DNA of 64,000 nt from the NCBI RefSeq assembly GCF_001006005.1, contig NZ_CP011254.1, forward strand, positions 5,518,001-5,582,000, read 5' to 3'. This document shows positions 17,905 to 26,928 of this stretch, in pieces. The notes under the pieces are model-generated. The model was given only the letters and a program-made list of their open reading frames with translations, was not told the DNA's origin and ran no database searches. The first letter of the stretch is position 1, and every line of letters starts with the position of its first letter. The position numbers and the translations under genes are program-made. The DNA is from Serratia fonticola (lineage in GTDB: Bacteria; Pseudomonadota; Gammaproteobacteria; Enterobacterales; Enterobacteriaceae).

Positions 17905-19074
17905 ATGAAAACTAGCAACCCGATGCTGGAAAAATTACTGCCCATTCTGCCACTTATCGCTGCCAACGCCGCACAGGCGGAAAGCGAACGAAAAGTACCT
18001 GATGAGAATATCCGTTTGTTAAAAAGCATAGGTATGCACCGGGTGTTCCAACCGAAAAAATTCGGTGGCCTGGAAATCTCCCTACCAGAATTCACCGATT
18101 GTGTCGCCGCGCTGGCTGGCGCCTGTGGCGGAACGGCCTGGGCTTTCAGCCTGCTGTGTACCCACAGCCATCAGATAGCGATGTTTTCCCCCAAACTACA
18201 ACAAGAGGTCTGGGGAGATAATCCAGACGCCACCGCCAGCAGCAGTATTGCCCCGTTTGGCCGTATTGAGGAAACCGAAGGGGGTGTTTATCTGAGCGGT
18301 GAGATGGGCTGGAGCAGCGGTTGTGACCACGCCGAATGGGCGATTGTCGGCTTTCGCCGCAAAAACGCCGACGGTGAGTTGATCTACAGCTTTGGCGTGA
18401 TCCCACGTAGCGATTACGAAATTCGTGATGACTGGTTTGCGGTTGGCATGCGCGGCAGCGGTTCCAAAACGCTGGTGATAAAAAATGCCTTCGTGCCAAA
18501 CCACCGCATCGAAGCCGCTCAGGATATGATGCACGGGCGATCTGCGGGTTTCGGCCTTTACCCAGACAGTAATATTTTCTACTCGCCCTATCGCCCCTAT
18601 TTCGCCTGCGGTTTTGCCGCCATCAGCCTTGGCGTTGCGGAGCGCATGCTAGTCGCCTTTAAAGAAAAAACCCAAAACCGCGTGCGAGCCTATACCGGAG
18701 CCAGCGTGGGGACGGCCACCCCGGCGCTGATGCGTCTGGCGGAGTCCACCCATCAGGTTGCTGCCGCCCGCGCCTTTTTGGAAAAAACCTGGCAAGAACA
18801 TGCCGAACACGGTCGTCGGCACCAATATCCTTCCCACGAGACTTTGACGTTCTGGCGTACCAACCAGGCCTACGCGGTCAAAATGTGTATCGAATCGGTC
18901 GATCGCTTGTTCAGCGCTGCAGGGGCAACCAGTTGGATGGAGAGCAATGAGATCCAGCGATTGTTCCGCGACTCACACATGACCGGGGCACACGCCTATA
19001 CCGATTACGATGTCTGTGCACAGATATTAGGTCGCGAGTTGATGGGGTTAGAACCCGATCCGACGATGGTATAA
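17905..19074 (+). CDS. Flavin-dependent monooxygenase, HPAH C2/HsaA-like
   Basis: Acyl-CoA-dehydrogenase-fold (group D) flavin monooxygenase of 389 residues. It would use reduced flavin and oxygen to hydroxylate an aromatic substrate. The N-terminal helical domain has VFQPKKFGGLE. The middle region has AWAFSLLCTHSHQIAMF and GEMGWSSGCDHAEW, and the end has RLFSAAGATSW...IQRLFRDSHMTGAHAYTDYD, as in 4-hydroxyphenylacetate 3-hydroxylase C2 and HsaA. Length is close to HsaA and somewhat shorter than Acinetobacter C2. The adjacent reductase with a MarR-like tail favours the C1/C2 type. No other aromatic catabolic genes are next to it. Confidence 0.82.
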   Translation: MKTSNPMLEKLLPILPLIAANAAQAESERKVPDENIRLLKSIGMHRVFQPKKFGGLEISLPEFTDCVAALAGACGGTAWAFSLLCTHSHQIAMFSPKLQQEVWGDNPDATASSSIAPFGRIEETEGGVYLSGEMGWSSGCDHAEWAIVGFRRKNADGELIYSFGVIPRSDYEIRDDWFAVGMRGSGSKTLVIKNAFVPNHRIEAAQDMMHGRSAGFGLYPDSNIFYSPYRPYFACGFAAISLGVAERMLVAFKEKTQNRVRAYTGASVGTATPALMRLAESTHQVAAARAFLEKTWQEHAEHGRRHQYPSHETLTFWRTNQAYAVKMCIESVDRLFSAAGATSWMESNEIQRLFRDSHMTGAHAYTDYDVCAQILGRELMGLEPDPTMV

Positions 19075-19094
19075 CGAGCAGGAGAACCTATTTA

Positions 19095-20039
19095 ATGACA
19101 CATCACACAGAACCTGCTCTGGATCCACGCGCATTCCGGCGTGCGCTGGGCAACTTCGCCACCGGCGTGACGGTAGTGACGGCAGCAACCGCAGATGGCA
19201 CCCGCGTGGGAGTCACGGCCAATAGCTTTAACTCGGTATCACTGGATCCGCCGTTGGTATTGTGGAGCATTGATAAACGCTCCGGCAGCTACGCGATCTT
19301 TGAACAAGCCAGCCACTTCGCCATTAACGTGCTGGCCGCCGATCAGATGGATATTTCCAATCGTTTCGCCCGCCCCAGCGAGGATAAATTTGCCGGGATT
19401 GAGGTGGAGGTCGGCGCAAGTGACACGCCTTTGCTTACCGACTGTGCCGCACGCTTTCAGTGTGAGAAATATCAGCAGGTTGACGGCGGTGACCATTGGA
19501 TCCTGATTGGTAAAGTGGTGGCGTTTGACGACCTGGGCCGCGCACCGCTGGTGTATCATCAGGGATCCTATTCCATGGTGCTACCCTACCCACAGGTGGC
19601 GGAGCGCGTTGCACAGAATGCAGTAGGCAGCGCCAGGCAGGAGCGCCTGAATAACAACGTGTTCTATTTGCTCACCCAGGCGCTGCGCAGCTATCAAAGT
19701 AGCTACCAGCCCAAGCAGCTCTCCACCGGGTTGCGGGCCAGCGAGGCCAGAATGCTGTTGGTATTAGATAGCGACGCCTGCCTTGATAAGGCCTGCCTGC
19801 TGGCGGAAATGGCGATGCCAACCAGAGAAATCGAAGAGGCGCAGGAAGCGTTGTACCGTAAAGGCTTGGTATCCAGCACCGAGAATGGCCATCACTTGAC
19901 CGAGGCAGGTGAACGCCAGGCCAGCGTGCTGAGAGATATTGCCGCCAAACAGCAAGAACAGGTCCTGTCCGCCTTCACAGCAGACGAAGTGGGCATTTTG
20001 AAGAAGCTGTTGCGCGGTATTATTGCCAATAGTCAGTGA
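19095..20039 (+). CDS. Flavin reductase with C-terminal MarR-like domain, HPAH C1-like
   Basis: Flavin reductase of 314 residues that would supply reduced FMN to the neighbouring oxygenase. Residues 10-165 form a flavin-reductase split-barrel domain (FRRALGNFATGVTVVTA, GVTANSFNSVSLDPPLV, HFAINVLAADQ). Residues 185-314 resemble a MarR winged helix without a free DNA-binding partner (RASEARMLLVLD, MPTREIEEAQEALYRKGLV, HHLTEAGERQA). The same architecture and length occur in Acinetobacter baumannii HPAH C1, where the tail binds 4-hydroxyphenylacetate and relieves autoinhibition. It lies 20 bases after the oxygenase gene, clearly one operon. Confidence 0.86.
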   Translation: MTHHTEPALDPRAFRRALGNFATGVTVVTAATADGTRVGVTANSFNSVSLDPPLVLWSIDKRSGSYAIFEQASHFAINVLAADQMDISNRFARPSEDKFAGIEVEVGASDTPLLTDCAARFQCEKYQQVDGGDHWILIGKVVAFDDLGRAPLVYHQGSYSMVLPYPQVAERVAQNAVGSARQERLNNNVFYLLTQALRSYQSSYQPKQLSTGLRASEARMLLVLDSDACLDKACLLAEMAMPTREIEEAQEALYRKGLVSSTENGHHLTEAGERQASVLRDIAAKQQEQVLSAFTADEVGILKKLLRGIIANSQ

Positions 20040-20055
20040 TTTAAATCGGTAAACC

Positions 20056-20089
20056 TCATGCGCATTGTCGGCAACGGCAATGCGCATGA
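20056..20089. terminator. Strong inverted repeat between convergent genes
   Basis: TCATGCGCATTG (20056-20067) pairs perfectly with CAATGCGCATGA (20078-20089) around a ten-base loop. It sits between the reductase gene and the convergent exporter gene. There is no long T-run on either strand, so terminator function is only probable. Confidence 0.5.
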
Positions 20090-20111
20090 AAACCTCACCA
20101 CCGCATCCTAC

Positions 20112-21314
20112 CTATTCATGCAGCCGTGAACCAATACGCGCCACAGACATTCTCTGCCCTACCCAACCTAGCGCCGCGCAGACGGCCATCACCAACGTCA
20201 TGGCAAACGGCGTGTCATCCTGCAACCAGGAAACGGCCAGGCTTGCCAACGCCCCCATGCCAAACTGCAATGAGATAGCGAGCGCGCTGGCACTCCCAGC
20301 CTGTTGGCCACGCTGTTGCAACAATAGCGACAGGCTGTTGGTGCCAATAGCATTCACCAGCGACATAAACAACACCACCAGAATCACCAGGATGGATAGG
20401 CTCTGCTGATGGAACACCAGTAGCAACAACCCAAACAACACCTGGGCGCTGCTTTGTATCATCAATAGGCGCGGCAGGCTGTAGACCTTCAGCATCCGCA
20501 CGTTCAGCAGCAGCACGGCGATCATACCAATGACGTTGCAACCAAACAGCAGCCCGTAATACTGAGCGGGCACCTGGAAGTAGCTGATGTAGACAAAGGG
20601 AGAACCGCTGATAAAGGCAAACATGCCCGCGAAGGAAAACGCCAAGGTAGCAATAATGCCCATTGCTTCTCTGTCACGGACCAACAGGCAATAGTTGTGA
20701 AACGCCTTCAGGATGCTGCCCGTTTGCCCTGGAGAGGTCTTTAACGTCTCCGGAAGTACCCAGAACACCAATAAGCCGCTGATACAGCCCACCACCGCCA
20801 GCAACATGAAGATGGCTTGCCAGTCGAAGACCGTCAGCAAAGCTCCGCCCAACAGCGGCGCCAGCAACGGAGCAATCATGGTAACCAAAGTCATGAGCGA
20901 TAACACTCGGGGCAGTTCATCTGAGGTATAAACATCTCTGGCGATAGCCCGCGCCATCACCACGGCGGCCCCGCTGCCAAATGCCTGTAACGCCCGCAGT
21001 ACCACCAGTTGCTCAATCTGGGTGACCTGCGTGCATAGCACGCTGGCAATCACAAACAGCAGCATGCCGCTCAGCAACAGCTTTCGCCTGCCTAACCGAT
21101 CGCTAAGCGGCCCGTACAGCAACATGCCGATGCAAAAACCGGCAAAGAATGCCCCTAATGAGTGCTGCATTTGCCCCTGTGTGGCATGCAGTTGCTGCCC
21201 CATAGCGGGTAACGCAGGTAGATACATATCAATCGACAGTGGGCCAAAAGCCACCAGCGATCCCAGTAGCGGGATCAACCAACGTGGCGGCCGGTTAGTA
21301 AAGGCAGGTGGCAT
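20112..21314 (-). CDS. Bcr/CflA-family MFS drug exporter
   Basis: Twelve-segment major facilitator protein of 400 residues in the drug:H+ antiporter-1 family. The GPLSIDMYLPALPAMGQQL opening and GPLSDRLGRRKLLL loop are diagnostic for Bcr/CflA proteins, which include bicyclomycin, chloramphenicol and sulfonamide exporters. AGGAG precedes the ATG. It is convergent with the hydroxylase operon and has no co-transcribed partner. The substrate is unknown. Confidence 0.85.
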   Translation of the reverse strand: MPPAFTNRPPRWLIPLLGSLVAFGPLSIDMYLPALPAMGQQLHATQGQMQHSLGAFFAGFCIGMLLYGPLSDRLGRRKLLLSGMLLFVIASVLCTQVTQIEQLVVLRALQAFGSGAAVVMARAIARDVYTSDELPRVLSLMTLVTMIAPLLAPLLGGALLTVFDWQAIFMLLAVVGCISGLLVFWVLPETLKTSPGQTGSILKAFHNYCLLVRDREAMGIIATLAFSFAGMFAFISGSPFVYISYFQVPAQYYGLLFGCNVIGMIAVLLLNVRMLKVYSLPRLLMIQSSAQVLFGLLLLVFHQQSLSILVILVVLFMSLVNAIGTNSLSLLLQQRGQQAGSASALAISLQFGMGALASLAVSWLQDDTPFAMTLVMAVCAALGWVGQRMSVARIGSRLHE

Positions 21315-21573
21315 AGCGGCTCCTTTATCATCAATAACGCCTCAGCGGTTGTGGGCGTGAGTCTTGGTGATTATTCGTTAATATATTAACAATCATCTGA
21401 TGAAATGGACACATTTAAGACAACATTTGTGTCATTCCAGAAGAGAATGGATTTTGTTAATACATTAAAGAAAAGAGGACTGGCGTTGATACGCAGAGGG
21501 CTGAGAATGCTGGGAAGATGTATTTTTAGCGGGAACCCAGAGCTCCCGCAGAGGTTATGGTTGCCGGGTTGCC

Positions 21574-22434
21574 TTACATCGCATTCAACTTCGCAACAGC
21601 ATCGCTCGGCAGTTTGAGCTGGGCTACGGCAAGATTCTCTTTCAGATGCGCAAGGGAAGATGTCCCTGGGATCAGCAGAATGTTTGGTGAACGCTGCAGC
21701 AACCAGGCAAGTGCCACTTGCATAGGCGAGGCTCCCACCTGCTGCGCAACTTCTGACAACGTCGTAGACTGCAACGGCGTGAATCCACCCAGCGGGAAGA
21801 ACGGCACATAGGCAATGCCCTTGCCAGCCAGTTCGTCGATCAGTACGTCGTCATCCCGGTGTGCCAGGTTGTAATTATTCTGTACGCAGACAATCTCACA
21901 AATCTTCTGCCCTTGCGCAACCTGAGCCGAGGTGACATTACTCAGCCCGATATGGCGGACCAGCCCCTGCTGTTGTAGCTCGGCTAGCACGGAGAGTGGC
22001 TCTTCAATCGACCCTTCTGCCGGGCCATGTGCATCAAACATGCAGCGCAGATTGACCACATCAAGCACATCCAACCCCAGATTACGCAGGTTGTCATGCA
22101 CGGCCTGGGTCAGTTCAGCCGGAGAAAACGCAGGCAACCATGCGCCTTGCTCATCGCGGCGCGCGCCGATCTTGGTGACAATGACCAGATCGTCGGCATA
22201 AGGATGCAGTGCCTGGCGAATAATTTGATTGGTGTAATGCGGGCCATAAAAATCGCTGGTATCGATATGGTTGACCCCGCTGGCAACCACTTCACGCAGA
22301 ACCGCGGTGGCCGTTTCAGGATCCTTCGGCGGACCGAAAACCCCAGGCCCGGCGAGCTGCATGGCGCCATAACCGAGCCGCTTGACGGTATGCGTGCCGA
22401 GCGTAAAGGTACCTGACAGATGAGTGCTGGACAT
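21574..22434 (-). CDS. ydbC: Aldo/keto reductase YdbC
   Basis: NADPH-dependent aldo/keto reductase of about 286 residues, closely resembling E. coli YdbC, which has pyridoxal reductase-like activity in related proteins. The barrel motifs are present: RLGYGAMQLAGPGVFG, HIDTSDFYGP with catalytic Asp and Tyr, VTKIGARR with catalytic Lys, and LLIPGTSSLAHL for cofactor binding near the end. The frame extends to 22461, but the ATG at 22434 (MSSTHLSG) aligns with the E. coli start. A monocistronic gene with a 259-base non-coding gap on its left side, where I see nothing specific. Confidence 0.85.
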   Translation of the reverse strand: MSSTHLSGTFTLGTHTVKRLGYGAMQLAGPGVFGPPKDPETATAVLREVVASGVNHIDTSDFYGPHYTNQIIRQALHPYADDLVIVTKIGARRDEQGAWLPAFSPAELTQAVHDNLRNLGLDVLDVVNLRCMFDAHGPAEGSIEEPLSVLAELQQQGLVRHIGLSNVTSAQVAQGQKICEIVCVQNNYNLAHRDDDVLIDELAGKGIAYVPFFPLGGFTPLQSTTLSEVAQQVGASPMQVALAWLLQRSPNILLIPGTSSLAHLKENLAVAQLKLPSDAVAKLNAM

Positions 22435-22577
22435 AATCAAACTCCTAATAAGATGGCGCAAAGTTCAGACGCTGCTATTACCAACGATAGGCAAACAATA
22501 TATACCCGTCGCCTGGCAAGCTACAGCGTTCAAACCTATCCACGACAGATTTAGGGTTGAATCATCGAGTCAGTTGA

Positions 22578-22880
22578 TTAAATAACAAACCCGTAGTGCG
22601 AACCATCTGGCAGCTCGATATCCAGACGCAGCTTGCCCCCCGCAGCCTCGATATAGCGCTTGAGCGAGGAGAGCTTCAGATCGCGGCCAGGCTTTTCCAT
22701 ACCCGCGACGGTGGGTTGTTTGATGCCAAGTGCCTGCGCCATTTCAACCTGGGTTTTCTGCACCCGCTCACGTAGCTCGGCCAAGTGAATATTGAGCAGC
22801 GTTTCCGCCGCAATGTGCTCAGCGCTGGCCACTACCTCGGGTTTTTCTTCCGCCAGGATTTGTTCCAGTGTTCTGCCCAT
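22578..22880 (-). CDS. HigA-like antitoxin, XRE-type HTH
   Basis: Antitoxin-type DNA-binding protein of 100 residues. An HTH of the XRE family spans about residues 35-90 (LRERVQKTQVEMAQALGIKQ, TVAGMEKPGRDLKLSSL). It ends in GKLRLDIELPDG, a pattern of antitoxins paired with phage Gp49-like toxins. It follows the toxin gene after three bases, the inverted toxin-first order of higBA loci. It should neutralise the toxin and, with it, bind the palindrome upstream. Confidence 0.82.
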   Translation of the reverse strand: MGRTLEQILAEEKPEVVASAEHIAAETLLNIHLAELRERVQKTQVEMAQALGIKQPTVAGMEKPGRDLKLSSLKRYIEAAGGKLRLDIELPDGSHYGFVI

Positions 22881-22883
22881 GGC

Positions 22884-23237
22884 CTACTCCTTGTTCTCTG
22901 CTGTATTCAGAAATTGGGTAAACTCCCGATCGGCAATCGGGATCATCACCTCGTAAAAACGCTTCTCATTACCGGCCTTGCTACCAGCACAAAGTAAAAT
23001 ACCGCGACGGCGTGGATCAAAGGCAAAGAATGCCCGTATCGGTATACCTCGGCTTTGCACGCGTAGTTCCTTCATGTTGCTGTAGCGCGATCCCTTTACC
23101 GTGTCGGCATAAGGTCTGGGCAACTGAGGGCCTTTTTCACGTAGTACAATGAGTGACGCCAGCACAGAAGCTCTGTCAGTGTCCTCCAGCCGGCTGAACC
23201 ACTCGTCAAACGTATCCGTTGTTTTAATTTCCCACAC
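22884..23237 (-). CDS. HigB-like toxin (Gp49/RelE superfamily)
   Basis: Small toxin of 117 residues in the phage-derived Gp49-like HigB group of the RelE superfamily, expected to cleave mRNA on the ribosome. Visible features are WEIKTTDTFDEWFSRL, the ELRVQSRGIPIRAFFAFDP core strand pair and ILLCAGSKAGNEKRFYEVMI near the C-terminus. It is the first gene of a toxin-antitoxin pair, with a palindromic operator about 35 bases upstream of its start. Function is inferred from family and context. Confidence 0.82.
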   Translation of the reverse strand: MWEIKTTDTFDEWFSRLEDTDRASVLASLIVLREKGPQLPRPYADTVKGSRYSNMKELRVQSRGIPIRAFFAFDPRRRGILLCAGSKAGNEKRFYEVMIPIADREFTQFLNTAENKE

Positions 23238-23269
23238 ATGTGCCCCTTAGCAATATAGGTCAAAAGCTA

Positions 23270-23287
23270 TATAGGTGTAAACCTATA
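23270..23287. promoter_or_regulatory. Palindromic operator candidate for the HigBA-like pair
   Basis: TATAGGT-GTAA-ACCTATA is a perfect 7-4-7 inverted repeat 33 bases upstream of the toxin start. A further half-site ATATAGGT lies at about 23253-23260. Such palindromes are the usual binding sites of HigA-type antitoxins, giving autoregulation. Confidence 0.65.
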
Positions 23288-23494
23288 AATTGCATTATGT
23301 CGGAGCTTGGGACGAGAGGCATCGGCCACAATGATGAAGCTGGGGGCCGATCCCAGCATTTCGATGAAGATGAAACATGAGCGTTGATATTTTGCGTATC
23401 GGGTAGCAAAACATGGCGGCAAGATGGGAGCTAAAGAGAGGATAGGTCTTAGGAGACCCTTGATTACCGGGCGCGGCAATCAAGGGAACGTGGA

Positions 23495-24682
23495 TTAAGC
23501 CCGATGGTGCTGCAAGCGTTCGCTGCGGTAGAAACTCAATACACACCAGCCGAGGGCGATCAGTGCCAACGGCGCGCCGACGAAGCCAATGTTTGGCATT
23601 CCCAGATGCAGGCTGACCTGGTTGCCCAGCAACGCCCCGCCGCCGATCCCAAAGTTATACAAACCGGAGAATATCGCCATCGAGACATCGGTCGCATCCG
23701 GTGCCAGACTGAGCACCTTCGCCTGCATAGAAAGGCCAATCGCCATGATGGCCATGCCCCAGATCACACACAGCAACGTCAAGGTCGTTTCATTACCGGA
23801 GGCAGGCAACAGCAATAACAGGCTGAGGGCCAGCAGACCAATTGCCCCCATAAAGAAACCCGACGGGAAACGTTCGCTGTAGCGGCTGAATAGCAGGCTG
23901 CCGACAATGCCCGCAGCACCAAACAGTAACAGCATCAAGGTGGTAAAGTTAGCGGATAACCCGGCCACGGTCTGGATAAAGGGCTCGATGTAGCTGTAGG
24001 CAGTAAAGTGCGCCGTCACCACAATGATGGTCAACATATACAGGCTGACCAGCTCCGGGCGTTTGAACAGCAGGGGAACGCTGGCCAGGGAACCGGAATG
24101 CTCGCTTTTCAGCACCGGCAGCAAGCGCCACAGCATCACCAGCGCCAAGGTGGCGCACACGGCAATGCCAATAAACGTCATACGCCAACCGAGTAGCTGC
24201 CCCACCACTCGCCCTAACGGTAAGCCCAGCACCATCGCCAGCGCGGTTCCCCCCGCCAGCATGCTAAGCGCTTGCGCCTTCTTGCCTGCTGGCGCGACAC
24301 GAATGGCCAATGACGCGGTGATCGACCAGAACACCGAGTGCGCCAGCGCCACACCGGCACGCGAGATCACCAAGGTGGTAAAGTTCCAGGCCACCGCGGT
24401 GAGCACATGGCTGGCAATAAACAGGATAAATACCCCGATCAGCAGCTTGCGCCGCTCAATCTTGCTGGTCAGCAACATACAGACCAGCGACATCGTGGCA
24501 ACGATCCAGGCATAAATCGTGATGATCAGCCCCACCTGCTCGGTTTGCATCCCAAAGCTTTGGGCAATATCACTCAATAACCCGACTGGGATAAATTCGG
24601 TGGTATTAAAGATAAATGCCGAAATGGCCAAGACGACCACGCGCATCCAGGCGGTCGAGCGGGAAGTGCTGATTTCATCCAT
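23495..24682 (-). CDS. sotB: Sugar efflux transporter SotB
   Basis: Twelve-segment major facilitator of about 395 residues, very similar to E. coli SotB (YdeA), which exports arabinose and IPTG. Family motifs include [20 protein letters not shown], the ERRKLL loop and [15 protein letters not shown]. The frame opens at 24721, but the ATG at 24682 (MDEISTSRS) aligns with the E. coli start. It stands alone; the upstream gap contains a dispersed palindrome. Confidence 0.86.
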   Translation of the reverse strand: MDEISTSRSTAWMRVVVLAISAFIFNTTEFIPVGLLSDIAQSFGMQTEQVGLIITIYAWIVATMSLVCMLLTSKIERRKLLIGVFILFIASHVLTAVAWNFTTLVISRAGVALAHSVFWSITASLAIRVAPAGKKAQALSMLAGGTALAMVLGLPLGRVVGQLLGWRMTFIGIAVCATLALVMLWRLLPVLKSEHSGSLASVPLLFKRPELVSLYMLTIIVVTAHFTAYSYIEPFIQTVAGLSANFTTLMLLLFGAAGIVGSLLFSRYSERFPSGFFMGAIGLLALSLLLLLPASGNETTLTLLCVIWGMAIMAIGLSMQAKVLSLAPDATDVSMAIFSGLYNFGIGGGALLGNQVSLHLGMPNIGFVGAPLALIALGWCVLSFYRSERLQHHRA

Positions 24683-24789
24683 TGTAAGGTGTTCCGGAAT
24701 AGGGGCTGGCAGTGGCGCCATTTTAACTAACCCGTAACCAGAATGCGACCTAGATCACGTTTTTGTGGTGCTGTTTTTTTCAACAGTAG

Positions 24790-24830
24790 TAACCCCTCAC
24801 CCCAACCCTCTCCCACAGGGAGAGGGAGTT
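24790..24830. repeat. Dispersed CCCTCTCCC-ACA-GGGAGAGGG palindrome
   Basis: CCCTCTCCC (24806-24814), a three-base loop and GGGAGAGGG (24818-24826) form a perfect stem. The same core with similar flanks (CCCCAACCCTC on the left) recurs at 32532-32552. A diverged inverted copy lies near 32646-32672 and another near 11370. This marks a dispersed intergenic repeat family. Confidence 0.7.
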
Positions 24831-25003
24831 GTACGGAGCCGATGTCAGGTACAGAAGTCAACCCCTCAACCACGCACAGGGCGAAGAAACTGCGTGGAGT
24901 CGATGTCAATGTTCAGCCCCGCTGTTACCCATTGATTTCATGGAGCCAAGCGGATACTTTGTAGGGAATTAATTACGATAGTTGCCATCGTTGAACCCAA
25001 CCT

Positions 25004-25615
25004 ATGAACATCAGTGAAAAGACTTATCATCAGCTTAAGGCCAAGATCATCGCCAATGAATTGGTGGGGGCCGTATCTGAAAATGAATTATGTCAGGAAC
25101 TGAGCGTCAGCCGCACGCCGCTGAGGGAGGCTATCTTTCGTTTAATGACCGAAGGCTGGATCGAACCGTCTAAAAACAAAACCAAAATGATCAAACCCAT
25201 CACGCTCAGTGAGATCCGCGATATTTTCCAGATCCGCAAAGACATTGAGATCATGGTGTTGAACCTGTCATGGGATAATCAGAACCCGCAGCTCTACGCG
25301 GCGATCAGGGATAAAATCGAAGCCGGGTTTAGCGATAAAAACCAAACGCTGCTGGTGGAGGCCGATAATGAACTGCATGAGCAACTGTTGTCGGATTGCC
25401 ATAACGCCATTGTGACCAAAACGCTGTCTTTTATTTATGATCGGCTACGCATGCTGCGCTCCGACAAGATGAAGAATGACTCAATCATCGACTCTTCCGC
25501 CGAGCATCTGAAAATTTGCGATGCCATCATTGCCCGCAATATCGAGCAAACCCGGGAAGCGATCGCCCTGCACGTCGGCAACTCATATAACCGCCTGTTC
25601 TCCAGCTTTAAATAG
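25004..25615 (+). CDS. GntR-family regulator, FadR/FCD subfamily
   Basis: Regulator of 203 residues. An N-terminal GntR winged helix occupies about residues 5-70, with SENELCQELSVSRTPLREAIFRL. An all-helical FCD effector domain follows, with ADNELHEQLL, DRLRMLRSDK and SAEHLKICDAIIARN supplying the usual metal or carboxylate-binding Asp and His residues. FCD regulators typically sense sugar acids or other organic acids. It is convergent with the fucO-type gene that ends the sugar operon at 25668, so it is the obvious candidate to control that operon from the inverted repeats at 32323. Confidence 0.85.
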   Translation: MNISEKTYHQLKAKIIANELVGAVSENELCQELSVSRTPLREAIFRLMTEGWIEPSKNKTKMIKPITLSEIRDIFQIRKDIEIMVLNLSWDNQNPQLYAAIRDKIEAGFSDKNQTLLVEADNELHEQLLSDCHNAIVTKTLSFIYDRLRMLRSDKMKNDSIIDSSAEHLKICDAIIARNIEQTREAIALHVGNSYNRLFSSFK

Positions 25616-25667
25616 CCGATAATTCCGTGACCAGTGTTACCACCGGCCACGGCTCACAGGTGCTCGC

Positions 25668-26819
25668 TTAGTAAATCTGGCGATACAGCGCCTTGATCTC
25701 TTCGAGGTTGGTGTCACGTGGGTTGCCACCGGTGCAGACATCAGCCAAGGCGGCAGCCGCCAACGCATCGATATCATCTTCTTTCATCCCAACGTCACGC
25801 AGCCTGGCCGGGATGTTGACGTCCTGATTCAGTTGAGCGACAGCATCAATCGCAGCCTGCCGGGCCTGAGCAATAGGCAAGGTTGCCGCCTGCTTGTTAC
25901 CTAACGCAACGGCAATATCGCGGTACTTCTCACCGGTGAACTCGGCGTTGTATGCCATCAGATGTGGCAGCAGCACCGCATTGGCGACCCCGTGCGGCGT
26001 GCCGTAGAACGCCCCCAACGGATGTGCCATACCGTGTACCAAGCCCAGCCCGACGTTGGAGAATCCCATCCCGGCAATATATTGCCCCAGCGCCATGCCC
26101 TCGGCTCCTTCGGCATTGCCCTGCACAGAAGCACGCAGCGAACGGCCAATAATTTCGATAGCCTTCAGGTGCAGCATGTCGGTAAGTTCCCATGCACCTT
26201 TAGTGATGTAGCCTTCAATAGCATGCGTGAGCGCATCCACGCCGGTCGCCGCCTTCAGGCTCGCAGGCATGCTGGCCATCATCTCAGCATCGATAATCGC
26301 CACAATTGGAATATCGTGCGGGTCATAACAGACAAACTTACGGCGGTTTTGCACATCGGTAATGACGTAGTTGATTGTCACTTCTGCCGCGGTGCCTGCG
26401 GTGGTTGGGATGGCGATCATCGGCACGGCGGCGTTTTTGGTTGCTGCGCCCCCTTCCAGGCTACGCACATCAGCAAACTCTGGGTTGTTGATGATGATAC
26501 CAACCGCCTTGCAGGTATCCTGTGGCGAGCCGCCACCGATGGCGATCAGGTAATCTGCCCCTGACTGCTTGAAGGCTTCGACGCCCTGCTGCACCACTTC
26601 AATGGTCGGGTTGGGGATAACCTTATCGAAGACGCTGTAAGCTAGCCCGGCCGTTTCCAGGATATCGAACACCTTGGTGGCAACCTTGAAACGGATCAGA
26701 TCGCCATCGGTCACGATCAGGGCTTTTTGAAAGCCACGTTTTTTCACCTCATCGACAATACAACTAATCGAACCGGCCCCAAAATACGAGGTCTCGTTTA
26801 AAATCATTCTATAAGCCAT
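25668..26819 (-). CDS. fucO: Lactaldehyde reductase FucO-like, iron-dependent
   Basis: Group III iron-dependent alcohol dehydrogenase of 383 residues, highly similar to E. coli FucO, which reduces L-lactaldehyde to L-1,2-propanediol with NADH. The NAD-binding AIGGGSPQDTCKA and the metal site residues in GVDALTHAIEG and GLVHGMAHPLGAFYGTPHG are intact. AGGAG precedes the ATG. It is the last gene of a six-gene leftward operon. In the pathway proposed here it disposes of lactaldehyde made by the DapA-type aldolase encoded 109 bases upstream. Confidence 0.9.
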   Translation of the reverse strand: MAYRMILNETSYFGAGSISCIVDEVKKRGFQKALIVTDGDLIRFKVATKVFDILETAGLAYSVFDKVIPNPTIEVVQQGVEAFKQSGADYLIAIGGGSPQDTCKAVGIIINNPEFADVRSLEGGAATKNAAVPMIAIPTTAGTAAEVTINYVITDVQNRRKFVCYDPHDIPIVAIIDAEMMASMPASLKAATGVDALTHAIEGYITKGAWELTDMLHLKAIEIIGRSLRASVQGNAEGAEGMALGQYIAGMGFSNVGLGLVHGMAHPLGAFYGTPHGVANAVLLPHLMAYNAEFTGEKYRDIAVALGNKQAATLPIAQARQAAIDAVAQLNQDVNIPARLRDVGMKEDDIDALAAAALADVCTGGNPRDTNLEEIKALYRQIY

Positions 26820-26928
26820 TTCATGCTCCTTTGGATTTTTGCCATACGTATCTCAAGGCGAATATATGCGCCCTCAACAGAGGAGATGCCTGATTCCAAC
26901 ATCTTCGGCGATATCCGGCAGGCGTTTA

